Below are positions 1 through 5,972 of a stretch of DNA of 6,190 nucleotides, piece after piece. The notes beneath the pieces are model-generated. The model did not search any database. It was not told the origin of the DNA and saw only the letters and a program-made list of their open reading frames with translations. The position numbers were made by a program, and so were the translations under genes. The stretch comes from Candidatus Sabulitectum sp. (GTDB lineage Bacteria; Fermentibacterota; Fermentibacteria; Fermentibacterales; JCC-6): contig JAOZLN010000157.1 of assembly GCA_029934845.1 (NCBI GenBank), positions 1-6,190 of the forward strand, in the 5' to 3' direction. Position 1 is the stretch's first letter. The number at the start of each line of letters is the position of its first letter.

Positions 1-618
1 CTCAGCAGCGGGAGAGACGTAAAGTGCTACTGTGAAATTGTTCTCAATACTGTTCCTGCTCCAGTATTCAACTATAGAAATACTGGTTTCCGCCTTTGGA
101 GCCAATTGCAGAACGATATCCGGCTTGAAGAAATGAACCAGTTGAAGAATTGTCTGCTGGCGTACAACAGGGTCTCGCCACAAACTGTCTGAAAGCAGTT
201 CGGAATCAATTTCCGGCATGACTTCCACCGGTATGCCATCTGAGTTTATCCAGATAATCAGGTGATCTCTTGTACCCGAGAACAGTTCACCTTCCGGAAG
301 GATAAGCAGAAGCAGTTTGCCCATTGTATCCGCCTCACCTGCAATAGTTAGAAAGTAATCAGTACGGTTACTCTCTGACGGGTAAAAGAGTCCACTGGCG
401 GTGTAAGGCAAGTCAACGGCAGAAGTGGGCATGGAATCCTGCGGTGAATATTCGGAGAATTGGATAAGCATCTGAACATCACCTGTTTCAGGCAGAGTCA
501 TCGCGTCTGCAGAATGTGACTTGTCAGACCTGCAACCGGCAGATGCTCCAAGAAGCAGAACAAGTACGGTTGTGAGAAAAAAGTGCCCGGTGTTAAACCG
601 GGCACCAGTGTTTGTCAT
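1..618 (-). CDS. Putative exported lipoprotein, unknown function (3' end outside window)
   Basis: An open frame of 206 codons runs without a stop from an ATG at 618-616 to the window edge, so the protein is partial at its C-terminus. Residues 13-28 form a hydrophobic stretch (FFLTTVLVLLLGASAG) followed by Cys29, which looks like a lipoprotein signal peptide with a slightly atypical SAGC lipobox (Ser rather than Leu at -3). The mature part is acidic to neutral, with no motif I can name. The stretch around residues 145-165 (DPVVRQQTILQLVHFFKPDI) faintly recalls alkaline-phosphatase-superfamily proteins, but this is too weak for a call. The gene begins 8 bases after the protease stop on the same strand. 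Only a weak ribosome site is visible: GGTAG, overlapping the protease stop codon. No other ATG, GTG or TTG in frame precedes the signal peptide. Codons 5-14 encode an intrinsic terminator, which is odd and is described separately. The reading frame and export are fairly sure; the function is not. Confidence 0.78.
   Translation of the reverse strand, partial: MTNTGARFNTGHFFLTTVLVLLLGASAGCRSDKSHSADAMTLPETGDVQMLIQFSEYSPQDSMPTSAVDLPYTASGLFYPSESNRTDYFLTIAGEADTMGKLLLLILPEGELFSGTRDHLIIWINSDGIPVEVMPEIDSELLSDSLWRDPVVRQQTILQLVHFFKPDIVLQLAPKAETSISIVEYWSRNSIENNFTVALYVSPAAE
577..605 (-). terminator. Intrinsic terminator of the metalloprotease gene, embedded in the start of the lipoprotein gene
   Basis: Read on the minus strand, a 9-base arm GTGCCCGGT (605-597), a 5-base loop TTAAC and the exact complement ACCGGGCAC (591-583) are followed directly by six T (582-577). 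A GC-rich perfect stem plus a U tract is the textbook Rho-independent terminator. It lies 21 bases past the protease stop codon. It also covers codons 5-14 of the following lipoprotein frame; the T tract encodes Phe13-Phe14. Confidence 0.85.
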
Positions 619-626
619 TGAAATTA

Positions 627-2333
627 CTACCGGAGTACGGATACTCTGGAAGTTTCAACAGAATTTCCGTGGCGAAGAACAACAAAGTATGTGCCCGGAG
701 CAAGGTCACCCTGGAATTCAACAGTGTGAAGCCCTTCCACTGCCTCTCCGGAGAACATAGTTGAGACTCTGCGTCCAGCCATATCAATCACAGAAAGATC
801 GGCATGACCGGTAAACGGAGCGTTGAAGCTTACCGAGGAGCCTGCAACCATGGGGTTGGACTCTATTGTCAGGTCAGTTGCCGTGAGAGATTCTCCCTCT
901 TCAATTCCGGTGGAGAAACTGAGATCAAAAGTATAGTTTGCGGTTAAAGATGTTTCCGTCATGAAAGCAGGGAAGAAAACAGCGAAATCCCAGCCTTCGG
1001 TTGGAACAGCTATTGTTTTATCACCGGATGTTGGATCACAGTCTACCCAGATGAACTGGAAATCGCTGTCGTTGTAAATGATAGCACCGATATTCCACTC
1101 GAAGTTGTCTCTGCCATCAAAATCAAACTGAACCCATCCGCCCTGATAGTCTTCCAGCTTAACTTTTATCCATGCTATACCCTTGTCGTCCATAAGGTAT
1201 TGTGGATATGATCCCTGATCTCCACTTCCTGGAAGAGATGTGAAATTATGCCAGCTGAATACCAGTGGAGCACCCCATGTGTCTGCCTCTTCGTCGAAAA
1301 GGTTAAAAGTGCTTCCCCACTGCGGGCCTACCATATAGCGCCAGAGGCCGTAGAGCATGAACCCGTTCTCAAAAGTGATGCCGTGGGCCTCAAACATATC
1401 TGCCTGGGCATCCCACATGTTTGCTCCATTGGTTGCAGCACAGTTTTCCCATACCTCTCTGACTGCTTCATAACCGAACATAAGACCCATCATTCTTGGC
1501 CAGTAGCTGGCGCCATACCAGTACATACTGCCGCTGTCTATGCCCATGTAGGGTTTTCTCATGGCACCACCAGAATAGTAATTCAAGTAGTCGTTTATGT
1601 CGTCATACACCTGGTCTTCCATCCAGACAGCACAGTTCTCCATGAACCAGGTTGGTTCTTCATAGTCGTAAGACATCTGAATAGCATGCTGGAACTCGTG
1701 AGAAGACGTTACCTTTGCGTGGCTGGTTCCCAGTGTGTTGCCCATAACAATATGGCTGGCACTGCATGAATGTGTGGAATCCGGTGGTTTGTATTCACCA
1801 CCGCTGGAAGTGTATCCGAGAGTTCCTCCGGTAAGGTGAGCTACATAGATATCGTACAGGTTGTCTCCGCCGATATTGTTGTCTGGAGGGGGGGTAATGA
1901 AATTCATGGTATTGCATTCAGTTAACCAGGAGTAAACCATCTGTGTAGAAATATTCTCTGCATATGTCTGGGTGCAGGCATCTGCACCTGTTGTAGTGTA
2001 GTGGATTCTGAAATTACCGTCTGAGGAGACAAAGCTTACCGGACTTCCGGAAAGATTCGGACGGTTTGCCAGGGTGAGTATTTCCTCGAGTGTCTCGTTT
2101 GAGATCTGATCATAAAGCAGAGTTGCTTCGTGAAGAGCAGGTGTTCCGCTTCTGTCGAAGTCTGCGTCAACAGTGTACTCTGCAGGAAGTTTGCTTCTGT
2201 CGAGTACGCTGTAAACCAGATATCTTGCTCTCTGGTCCACGGTTAGATCGTGATCGCTTTCGATTCGCTGATAGACAGTATCAGCAAACATGCTCAGGCT
2301 GAGCGCCAGCACGATGATTAGAGCTATTCTCAT
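627..2333 (-). CDS. Secreted HExxH zinc metalloprotease (MXAN_6640-like) with C-terminal sorting/FlgD-Ig-like domain
   Basis: A 568-residue exported protein. Residues 1-17 (MRIALIIVLALSLSMFA) form a Sec signal peptide with likely cleavage before Asp18. The core carries HEFQH (212-216), a zincin zinc site with catalytic Glu213. The following WFMENCAVWMED segment (229-240) offers Glu232 or Glu239 as third zinc ligand. The order HEFQHAIQ then W-F-M-E then W-M-E-D matches the putative MXAN_6640-type metalloproteases as I recall them. Residues 360-475 look like beta-sandwich material. The last ~85 residues (484-568) show the pattern of T9SS type A/FlgD-Ig-like C-terminal domains: an ESNP start, an IDMAGRRV strand, LAPGTYFVVLR and a final VSVLR. 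By family knowledge such tails direct export through, or attachment to, the outer membrane. The start is an ATG with AGGAGG four bases upstream, a promoter sits about 90 bases upstream, and a terminator follows. Substrate is unknown. I am confident of a secreted zincin, less so of the exact subfamily. Confidence 0.85.
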   Translation of the reverse strand: MRIALIIVLALSLSMFADTVYQRIESDHDLTVDQRARYLVYSVLDRSKLPAEYTVDADFDRSGTPALHEATLLYDQISNETLEEILTLANRPNLSGSPVSFVSSDGNFRIHYTTTGADACTQTYAENISTQMVYSWLTECNTMNFITPPPDNNIGGDNLYDIYVAHLTGGTLGYTSSGGEYKPPDSTHSCSASHIVMGNTLGTSHAKVTSSHEFQHAIQMSYDYEEPTWFMENCAVWMEDQVYDDINDYLNYYSGGAMRKPYMGIDSGSMYWYGASYWPRMMGLMFGYEAVREVWENCAATNGANMWDAQADMFEAHGITFENGFMLYGLWRYMVGPQWGSTFNLFDEEADTWGAPLVFSWHNFTSLPGSGDQGSYPQYLMDDKGIAWIKVKLEDYQGGWVQFDFDGRDNFEWNIGAIIYNDSDFQFIWVDCDPTSGDKTIAVPTEGWDFAVFFPAFMTETSLTANYTFDLSFSTGIEEGESLTATDLTIESNPMVAGSSVSFNAPFTGHADLSVIDMAGRRVSTMFSGEAVEGLHTVEFQGDLAPGTYFVVLRHGNSVETSRVSVLR

Positions 2334-2337
2334 TGAT

Positions 2338-2343
2338 CCTCCT
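2338..2343 (-). promoter_or_regulatory. Ribosome binding site of the metalloprotease gene
   Basis: Read on the minus strand this is AGGAGG, the full anti-16S core, four bases before the ATG at 2333-2331. It fixes the start that gives a proper signal peptide. Confidence 0.85.
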
Positions 2344-2384
2344 ATTGAAACGGCAGATCCAGCGGGAACCGCCTTGATTACCCG

Positions 2385-2404
2385 GGGTTAACAACAGTTA
2401 ACCC
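2385..2404. repeat. GTTAAC dyad in the metalloprotease leader
   Basis: Perfect 8-base arms, GGGTTAAC (2385-2392) and GTTAACCC (2397-2404), flank a 4-base centre AACA. Each arm contains the self-complementary GTTAAC, so the two copies also repeat directly with a 10-base, one-helical-turn period. It lies between the proposed transcription start (~2416) and the ribosome site of the protease gene. It could therefore be an operator just downstream of the promoter or a small hairpin in the leader RNA. No regulator is identified. Confidence 0.5.
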
Positions 2405-2422
2405 ATCAACATCTGTAGGCCT

Positions 2423-2451
2423 AATCTAGAACCTTTCACCTCTCTTGTCCA
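2423..2451 (-). promoter_or_regulatory. Sigma70-type promoter for the metalloprotease gene
   Basis: On the minus strand TGGACA (2451-2446, 5 of 6 to the -35 consensus), a 17-base spacer and TAGATT (2428-2423, 4 of 6 to the -10 consensus) line up in the optimal spacing. This predicts a start near 2416 and a leader of about 83 bases holding the GTTAAC dyad and the AGGAGG site. It is the best promoter match facing left in this gap. Confidence 0.55.
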
Positions 2452-2527
2452 TAACATTTGCAGAGCATTTCAGTTCCAGGAGCGTGTCTGACAATAGGCA
2501 TTGTGCAGTAACGCTGCATTGCTGAGA

Positions 2528-2590
2528 TATAATCCTCACAAATTTGCGAAGAATAGCACCGCTATTTGACAATAATCTGTGAGGATTATA
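2528..2590. repeat. 63-base nested imperfect palindrome in the divergent intergenic region
   Basis: The outer arms are an exact 13-base inverted repeat, TATAATCCTCACA (2528-2540) and TGTGAGGATTATA (2578-2590). The inner arms AATAGC (2552-2557) and GCTATT (2561-2566) flank a 3-base loop ACC. Both pairs share the same centre, base 2559, so the whole block is one long palindrome with an 11-by-11 partly paired interior. It could be an operator pair, a structured RNA hairpin if transcribed, or a small inverted-repeat element: the ends read TA...TA, but no longer target duplication is visible. No second copy was seen in the window. Confidence 0.7.
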
Positions 2591-2592
2591 GC
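2566..2592 (+). promoter_or_regulatory. Possible promoter for the ribonuclease gene
   Basis: A perfect -35 hexamer TTGACA (2566-2571) is followed after 15 bases by TATAGC (2587-2592, 4 of 6 to the -10). The spacer is two bases shorter than ideal, so the call is tentative. Both hexamers overlap the right half of the nested palindrome, so a protein or structure acting on the palindrome would affect this promoter. A weaker alternative is TTGCAA (2652-2657) with CATAGT (2675-2680) at 17-base spacing. Confidence 0.35.
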
Positions 2593-2715
2593 CAGCTATG
2601 TGGATGTTAATGCCGATGTTGTATTCTCGGACACGCTCCTAGTTCTGCAGGTTGCAACTGAAGGAGCCTGTGAACATAGTAAGCCTGCGGAAAAGAAAAG
2701 AACAAATACCCGATT

Positions 2716-2722
2716 AAAGGAG
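2716..2722 (+). promoter_or_regulatory. Ribosome binding site that sets the TTG start of the ribonuclease gene
   Basis: AAAGGAG lies six bases before the TTG at 2729. It decides between this start and a GTG at 2579 in the same open frame, which has no such site and would add 50 residues unlike the family. Confidence 0.8.
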
Positions 2723-2728
2723 ATAATT

Positions 2729-4132
2729 TTGAAAGTTACTTTCTATGGAGCTGCAAAAGCTGTTACCGGTTCGCAACATCTTCTTGAAGTTGCAGGAAAA
2801 AGAATCCTTCTTGACTGTGGGCTTAGCCAGGGAAGACGAAATGACAGTGAAAGATTGAATCGTGAATACGGTTATGAGCCTGCATCTCTTGATGCTGTGA
2901 TTCTGTCTCATGCTCATATTGATCATTCCGGGAAACTTCCAGGGCTGGTAAAGAACGGATTTAAAGGAATGATCTTTTCCACCGGAGCCACAAGAGATCT
3001 TGCTGCAATAATGCTGCCTGATTCTGCTCATATTCAGCAGGCAGACGCTGAATATTTAAACAAACGCAGGGCTAAAGAAGACCTTCCTCCCATCGAGCCG
3101 CTCTACGATCTGGAAGACGCTCTTTCAGCTATTGAGAAATTCGTATCTATCCCATACGGCCTTTCCTTTCCCATTTTTCCGGGAATAACTCTGCGTTTTC
3201 TTGAGGCAGGGCATATACTTGGCAGTGCTCAGGTTGAATTGACCCTGGAGGAGAATGGCAAGAAGCGTACTTTGCTTTTCACAGGGGATCTTGGTCGATT
3301 TGACAGACCGATCCTCCGCGATCCTGATCTTTCTGCCAGACCTGACTTTCTAATAACAGAGAGTACCTACGGTGGCAGGAATCACGAAAAGCAGGAGAAA
3401 TCACTTCTGGAACTGGAACAGGTGGTAAAGAGAACTGCCAGGCGGGGTGGCAAAATTATTGTTCCTGCCTTCAGCGTAGGAAGAACGCAGGAGGTTCTTT
3501 ATTTCCTTAACCTTCTTTTTGTTGCAGGACGACTGCCTGATATTCCGGTATATGTTGATTCTCCCCTGTCATTCAACGCCACCGAGGTGTTCAAGCTGCA
3601 TCCGGAAGTTTACGACAAGGAACTCCGAGATCTTCTTTATGCCGGACACAGCCCATTTCAATTCAGGAATCTTCACTTTGTTCAGAATGTAGCAGAGTCG
3701 AAATCTATCAACACCATGAAAGAGCCAATGATCATTATTTCTGCTTCTGGAATGTGTGAGAACGGCAGGATCAGACACCATCTTAAGAACAACGTTACAG
3801 ATCCCCGCGCTACCATTGTTCTTGTTGGATTTATGGCGCAGCACACTCTTGGACGGAAAATAGGCCAGCGACTGGAGAAGGTAAATATTTTTGGGGAACC
3901 CTATGCTCTTAAAGCGGAAGTTGTGGAAATAGACGGTTTCAGTGCTCATGCAGATTCAGATGCTCTAATGAGGTACTTCCATGCAATTGGCGAAAATGTT
4001 AAACAGGTTGCGATCGTTCATGGTGAGGAAAAGTCGGCTGAGGCTCTTGCTGCGCTGATCAAGCGTGACAGTAAGGCCGAGATTGTTATTCCCTCGCCAG
4101 GTGAATCGGTGTACATAAGTGGAACAATTTAG
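2729..4132 (+). CDS. Beta-CASP metallo-beta-lactamase-fold ribonuclease
   Basis: A 467-residue predicted cytoplasmic zinc-dependent RNase of the beta-CASP family (COG1236-like, related to CPSF73 and RNA exonucleases of the MBL fold). It begins MKVTFYGAAKAVTGSQHLL, the usual first strand and loop. Visible motifs in order: motif 2 SHAHIDH with H61, H63, D65 and H66; motif 3 AGHILGSA; motif 4 FTGDLGR; then beta-CASP motif A at ITESTYG, motif B around SASGMCENGRIRHHL and motif C at DGFSAHAD. The C-terminus IVHGEEKSAEAL matches the conserved HGE stretch. All metal ligands appear present and the length is typical. The TTG start is supported by AAAGGAG and by alignment to the family start. It is divergent from the protease gene and lies 59 bases upstream of the barrel gene on the same strand, with no terminator between them, so partial cotranscription is possible. 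The family is sure; the RNA substrate cannot be read from sequence. Confidence 0.93.
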   Translation: MKVTFYGAAKAVTGSQHLLEVAGKRILLDCGLSQGRRNDSERLNREYGYEPASLDAVILSHAHIDHSGKLPGLVKNGFKGMIFSTGATRDLAAIMLPDSAHIQQADAEYLNKRRAKEDLPPIEPLYDLEDALSAIEKFVSIPYGLSFPIFPGITLRFLEAGHILGSAQVELTLEENGKKRTLLFTGDLGRFDRPILRDPDLSARPDFLITESTYGGRNHEKQEKSLLELEQVVKRTARRGGKIIVPAFSVGRTQEVLYFLNLLFVAGRLPDIPVYVDSPLSFNATEVFKLHPEVYDKELRDLLYAGHSPFQFRNLHFVQNVAESKSINTMKEPMIIISASGMCENGRIRHHLKNNVTDPRATIVLVGFMAQHTLGRKIGQRLEKVNIFGEPYALKAEVVEIDGFSAHADSDALMRYFHAIGENVKQVAIVHGEEKSAEALAALIKRDSKAEIVIPSPGESVYISGTI

Positions 4133-4150
4133 TCTTACTTGGTTATATTT

Positions 4151-4171
4151 GTGGTACATTTCATGTAACAC
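4151..4171. repeat. Small dyad upstream of the barrel-protein gene
   Basis: GTGGTACAT (4151-4159) and ATGTAACAC (4163-4171) pair at 8 of 9 positions around a 3-base centre TTC. No T tract follows, so it is not a standard terminator. It lies 20 bases before the ATG of the next gene and just before its ribosome site (GGAG, 4181-4184), a position suited to an operator or a translation-affecting hairpin. No convincing promoter is seen in the 59-base gap. Confidence 0.4.
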
Positions 4172-4191
4172 GATAGATCTGGAGTAACTTT

Positions 4192-5280
4192 ATGATAATT
4201 CTGAACTTTTTGCTTGCTTCCCTGATTTCTGTTTCCGGCTTTGTACCCGAATTTCAGCCGCCATCATGCGGTATCGGATCAGAAACCTTCAGTGGTGGCG
4301 TCAGGGCATTCTCTATGGGAGGGATTTCGGCTGGCGTGCCGGATTCAAACATGGTTTCAGGGGCAAACCCTGCTGCATCCGCCTGGGCCGTGAATACCGG
4401 TTTTTCATGGGGAACCAAGGTGCGAGATACCCAGGATGCTGCCTGGTCCGGGGCGGCGGCTTTTCCCGAAGTGTCCATGACCATACCAATACCGCTGGGG
4501 CTGCAGTTTTCTGCTCTTCTCGGTAATCGGTCAAGGATCAATCAGACAGATACAATTCTTACCAGTGGCAGGTCGGGCACGATCAGGTGGACCGGTGGTT
4601 CCGGTGAATCTTATATTGGTATTACTTCCAGGGTCTCAGACCATCTGGCTTTCTCTCTTGGAGGCAAGTGTTTTTTCGGGTCTGCCATGGGCGATGCTGT
4701 TACAGCTGTTGATTCTGTCGGCACTGTGGTTCCCATATCCACCATGTACAGAGACGATATCTCTTTTTCTCCATCCTGGGGACCGACTTTCGGAGCTTTC
4801 CTGAACACAGAATACCTTTCTGCCGGTTTCTCTATTGTTACCGACCGGTCCGGTGAGCTTGAAGTTCACAGAGATTACATGGGGAATTCCACAGCGGAAG
4901 CAACCTCACATTATTCTGTTCCAGGTGAGTTGGCAGCCGGGGTTTCTACACAGATCTACCCTGGACTTACCATCGGTTTCGATTATTTTGCAAGAAAAGA
5001 AATGAATCTTCTTAGCAGCACTACAGACGAAGGTAGCTACATGGCCTCTGGTCTTGAGTTCACCACTGATCCGGGTTTCTGCCTCAGGGCCGGCTACAGG
5101 GCCATGGAAGGTTTGTGGAGAGACGGGGCTTCCAGATATTCCGGAGGTCTGGGCTATGTCATCTCAGGGGGAAAAGCCTCTTTTGATATAGGAGCCAGCT
5201 ATGAGACATGGGGTTCGGATGAATCTGAGACAGTAGTTTATGCATCAATACGGGCGTCAGAGAATTGGCTGGGACGGTAG
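4192..5280 (+). CDS. Predicted outer-membrane beta-barrel protein (PorV/FadL-like)
   Basis: A 362-residue protein with a hydrophobic N-terminus (residues 1-16, MIILNFLLASLISVSG), read as a signal peptide although its n-region has no Lys or Arg. The segment at about 36-62, with GGVRAFSMGGISAGVPD then GANPAA, follows the RAxxMGGAxxA...D...xNPAxxA signature seen at the start of many PorV/FadL/OmpP1-type barrels. The rest is a series of short alternating polar/hydrophobic strands rich in Gly, Ser, Tyr and Phe, such as SYIGITSRVSDHLAFSLGG and YLSAGFSIVTD, as expected of a barrel. ATG is preceded by GGAG at 7 bases, and an in-frame TAG at 4174 rules out a longer form. Its last 16 bases overlap kdsB, so the two are probably translated together. 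The location is well supported; transported substrate or partner is unknown. A role as a T9SS-type PorV partner for the nearby sorted protease is possible but unproven. Confidence 0.75.
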   Translation: MIILNFLLASLISVSGFVPEFQPPSCGIGSETFSGGVRAFSMGGISAGVPDSNMVSGANPAASAWAVNTGFSWGTKVRDTQDAAWSGAAAFPEVSMTIPIPLGLQFSALLGNRSRINQTDTILTSGRSGTIRWTGGSGESYIGITSRVSDHLAFSLGGKCFFGSAMGDAVTAVDSVGTVVPISTMYRDDISFSPSWGPTFGAFLNTEYLSAGFSIVTDRSGELEVHRDYMGNSTAEATSHYSVPGELAAGVSTQIYPGLTIGFDYFARKEMNLLSSTTDEGSYMASGLEFTTDPGFCLRAGYRAMEGLWRDGASRYSGGLGYVISGGKASFDIGASYETWGSDESETVVYASIRASENWLGR

Positions 5281-5972
5281 TAATAGTACCTGCCAGAATG
5301 GAGTCTACCCGGCTTCCGGGTAAACCCCTGGCAGACATCTGCGGCCGGTCAATGATACTAAGGGTTCTTGATGGAGCTTCAAAGGCCAACCCTGACAGGC
5401 TTGTAGTTGCTACTGATTCCGAGCTGATCCGGCAGGAGGTTTTATCTGCCGGTTACGAGGCGGTTATAACCGGACCTGCCGCAAATGGCACAAACAGAGT
5501 TAATATGGCATGGCATGCTTTGGGATGCCCCGGAGATCGTATCATTAATCTTCAGGGTGATGAACCCTTCGTCCAGCCTGAATGGGTACACGCTCTTGCA
5601 AGCCGGGATATGCAACCGAACTCTGTTGTAACACTTGCAAGAAATATTTCTGCTGATTCAGGTGCTGACCCGTCCATTGTGAAGGTTGTTATGAATTCTC
5701 AGGGCGAAGCACTCTATTTTTCAAGAAGATCCATTCCCTGGGGGGCCGCATTTTTGCACCAGCATGTGGGGGTTTACTGTTTTACTCCAGAGAGCCTTCC
5801 GTTTTGTGCGAACTCTCCTTCAGGGGAGCTTTCTGTACAGGAGAAACTCGAGCAGCTGGGGTGGATGGAGAATGGTGTAGGAATCAAAGTTGTTGTTGGA
5901 GACTGGAACGCAATGGGTGTAGACACACCTGATGACCTGGAGGAGGCTCGAAAGTGGTTCAGGAATTATTAA
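5265..5972 (+). CDS. kdsB: 3-deoxy-manno-octulosonate cytidylyltransferase (CMP-Kdo synthetase)
   Basis: KdsB transfers CMP from CTP to Kdo, giving CMP-Kdo for lipopolysaccharide inner-core assembly in the cytoplasm. The 235-residue product shows the nucleotidyltransferase start VVIVPARMESTRLPGKPL (5-22), VVATDSELI (47-55), NLQGDEPF (95-102) with Mg-binding Asp99, LYFSRRSIPWG (150-160), the EKLEQL stretch (193-198) and GVDTPDDLE (218-226) with the second metal Asp220. It is slightly shorter than the roughly 250-residue family norm, mostly from a shorter loop after SIPW. NGTNR (74-78) replaces the usual SGT-[DE]-R and Gly199 replaces the usual Arg of LEQLR; these are deviations to note, not obvious losses. 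Start: TTG at 5265 is the only ATG/GTG/TTG between the in-frame TGA at 5226 and the PAR motif. No strong ribosome site precedes it, fitting coupling to the overlapping barrel gene. Identity is confident. Confidence 0.95.
   Translation: MAGTVVIVPARMESTRLPGKPLADICGRSMILRVLDGASKANPDRLVVATDSELIRQEVLSAGYEAVITGPAANGTNRVNMAWHALGCPGDRIINLQGDEPFVQPEWVHALASRDMQPNSVVTLARNISADSGADPSIVKVVMNSQGEALYFSRRSIPWGAAFLHQHVGVYCFTPESLPFCANSPSGELSVQEKLEQLGWMENGVGIKVVVGDWNAMGVDTPDDLEEARKWFRNY
5941..5946 (+). promoter_or_regulatory. Ribosome binding site of kdsA inside kdsB
   Basis: AGGAGG, a full Shine-Dalgarno core, lies within the last codons of kdsB and seven bases before the GTG at 5954. It fixes the non-ATG start of kdsA and supports translational coupling of the two genes. 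Confidence 0.85.

Noticed and set aside
1248..1769. Open frame of 173 codons on the plus strand inside the metalloprotease gene
   Set aside because: It is antisense to a well-supported gene, has no ribosome site or recognisable motif, and its composition follows from the opposite strand's codon pattern.
2528..2533. Perfect TATAAT on the plus strand as the ribonuclease -10 box
   Set aside because: No acceptable -35 lies 15-19 bases upstream and there is no extended -10 TG; the same hexamer occurs on the other strand through the palindrome, so it may be part of that repeat.
2489..2574. Direct repeat TGACAATA (2489-2496 and 2567-2574) and GCATTG pair (2498-2503, 2516-2521)
   Set aside because: They are short, only two copies each and in AT-rich sequence; not enough to call a repeat array or operator series.
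3569..3949. Open frame of 126 codons on the minus strand inside the ribonuclease gene
   Set aside because: It lies wholly opposite conserved beta-CASP motifs and has no signal of its own.
4266..4869. Several short frames on both strands within the barrel-protein gene
   Set aside because: They overlap one another and the barrel frame, which has a ribosome site and signal peptide; they look like frame shadows of a Gly/Ser-rich gene.
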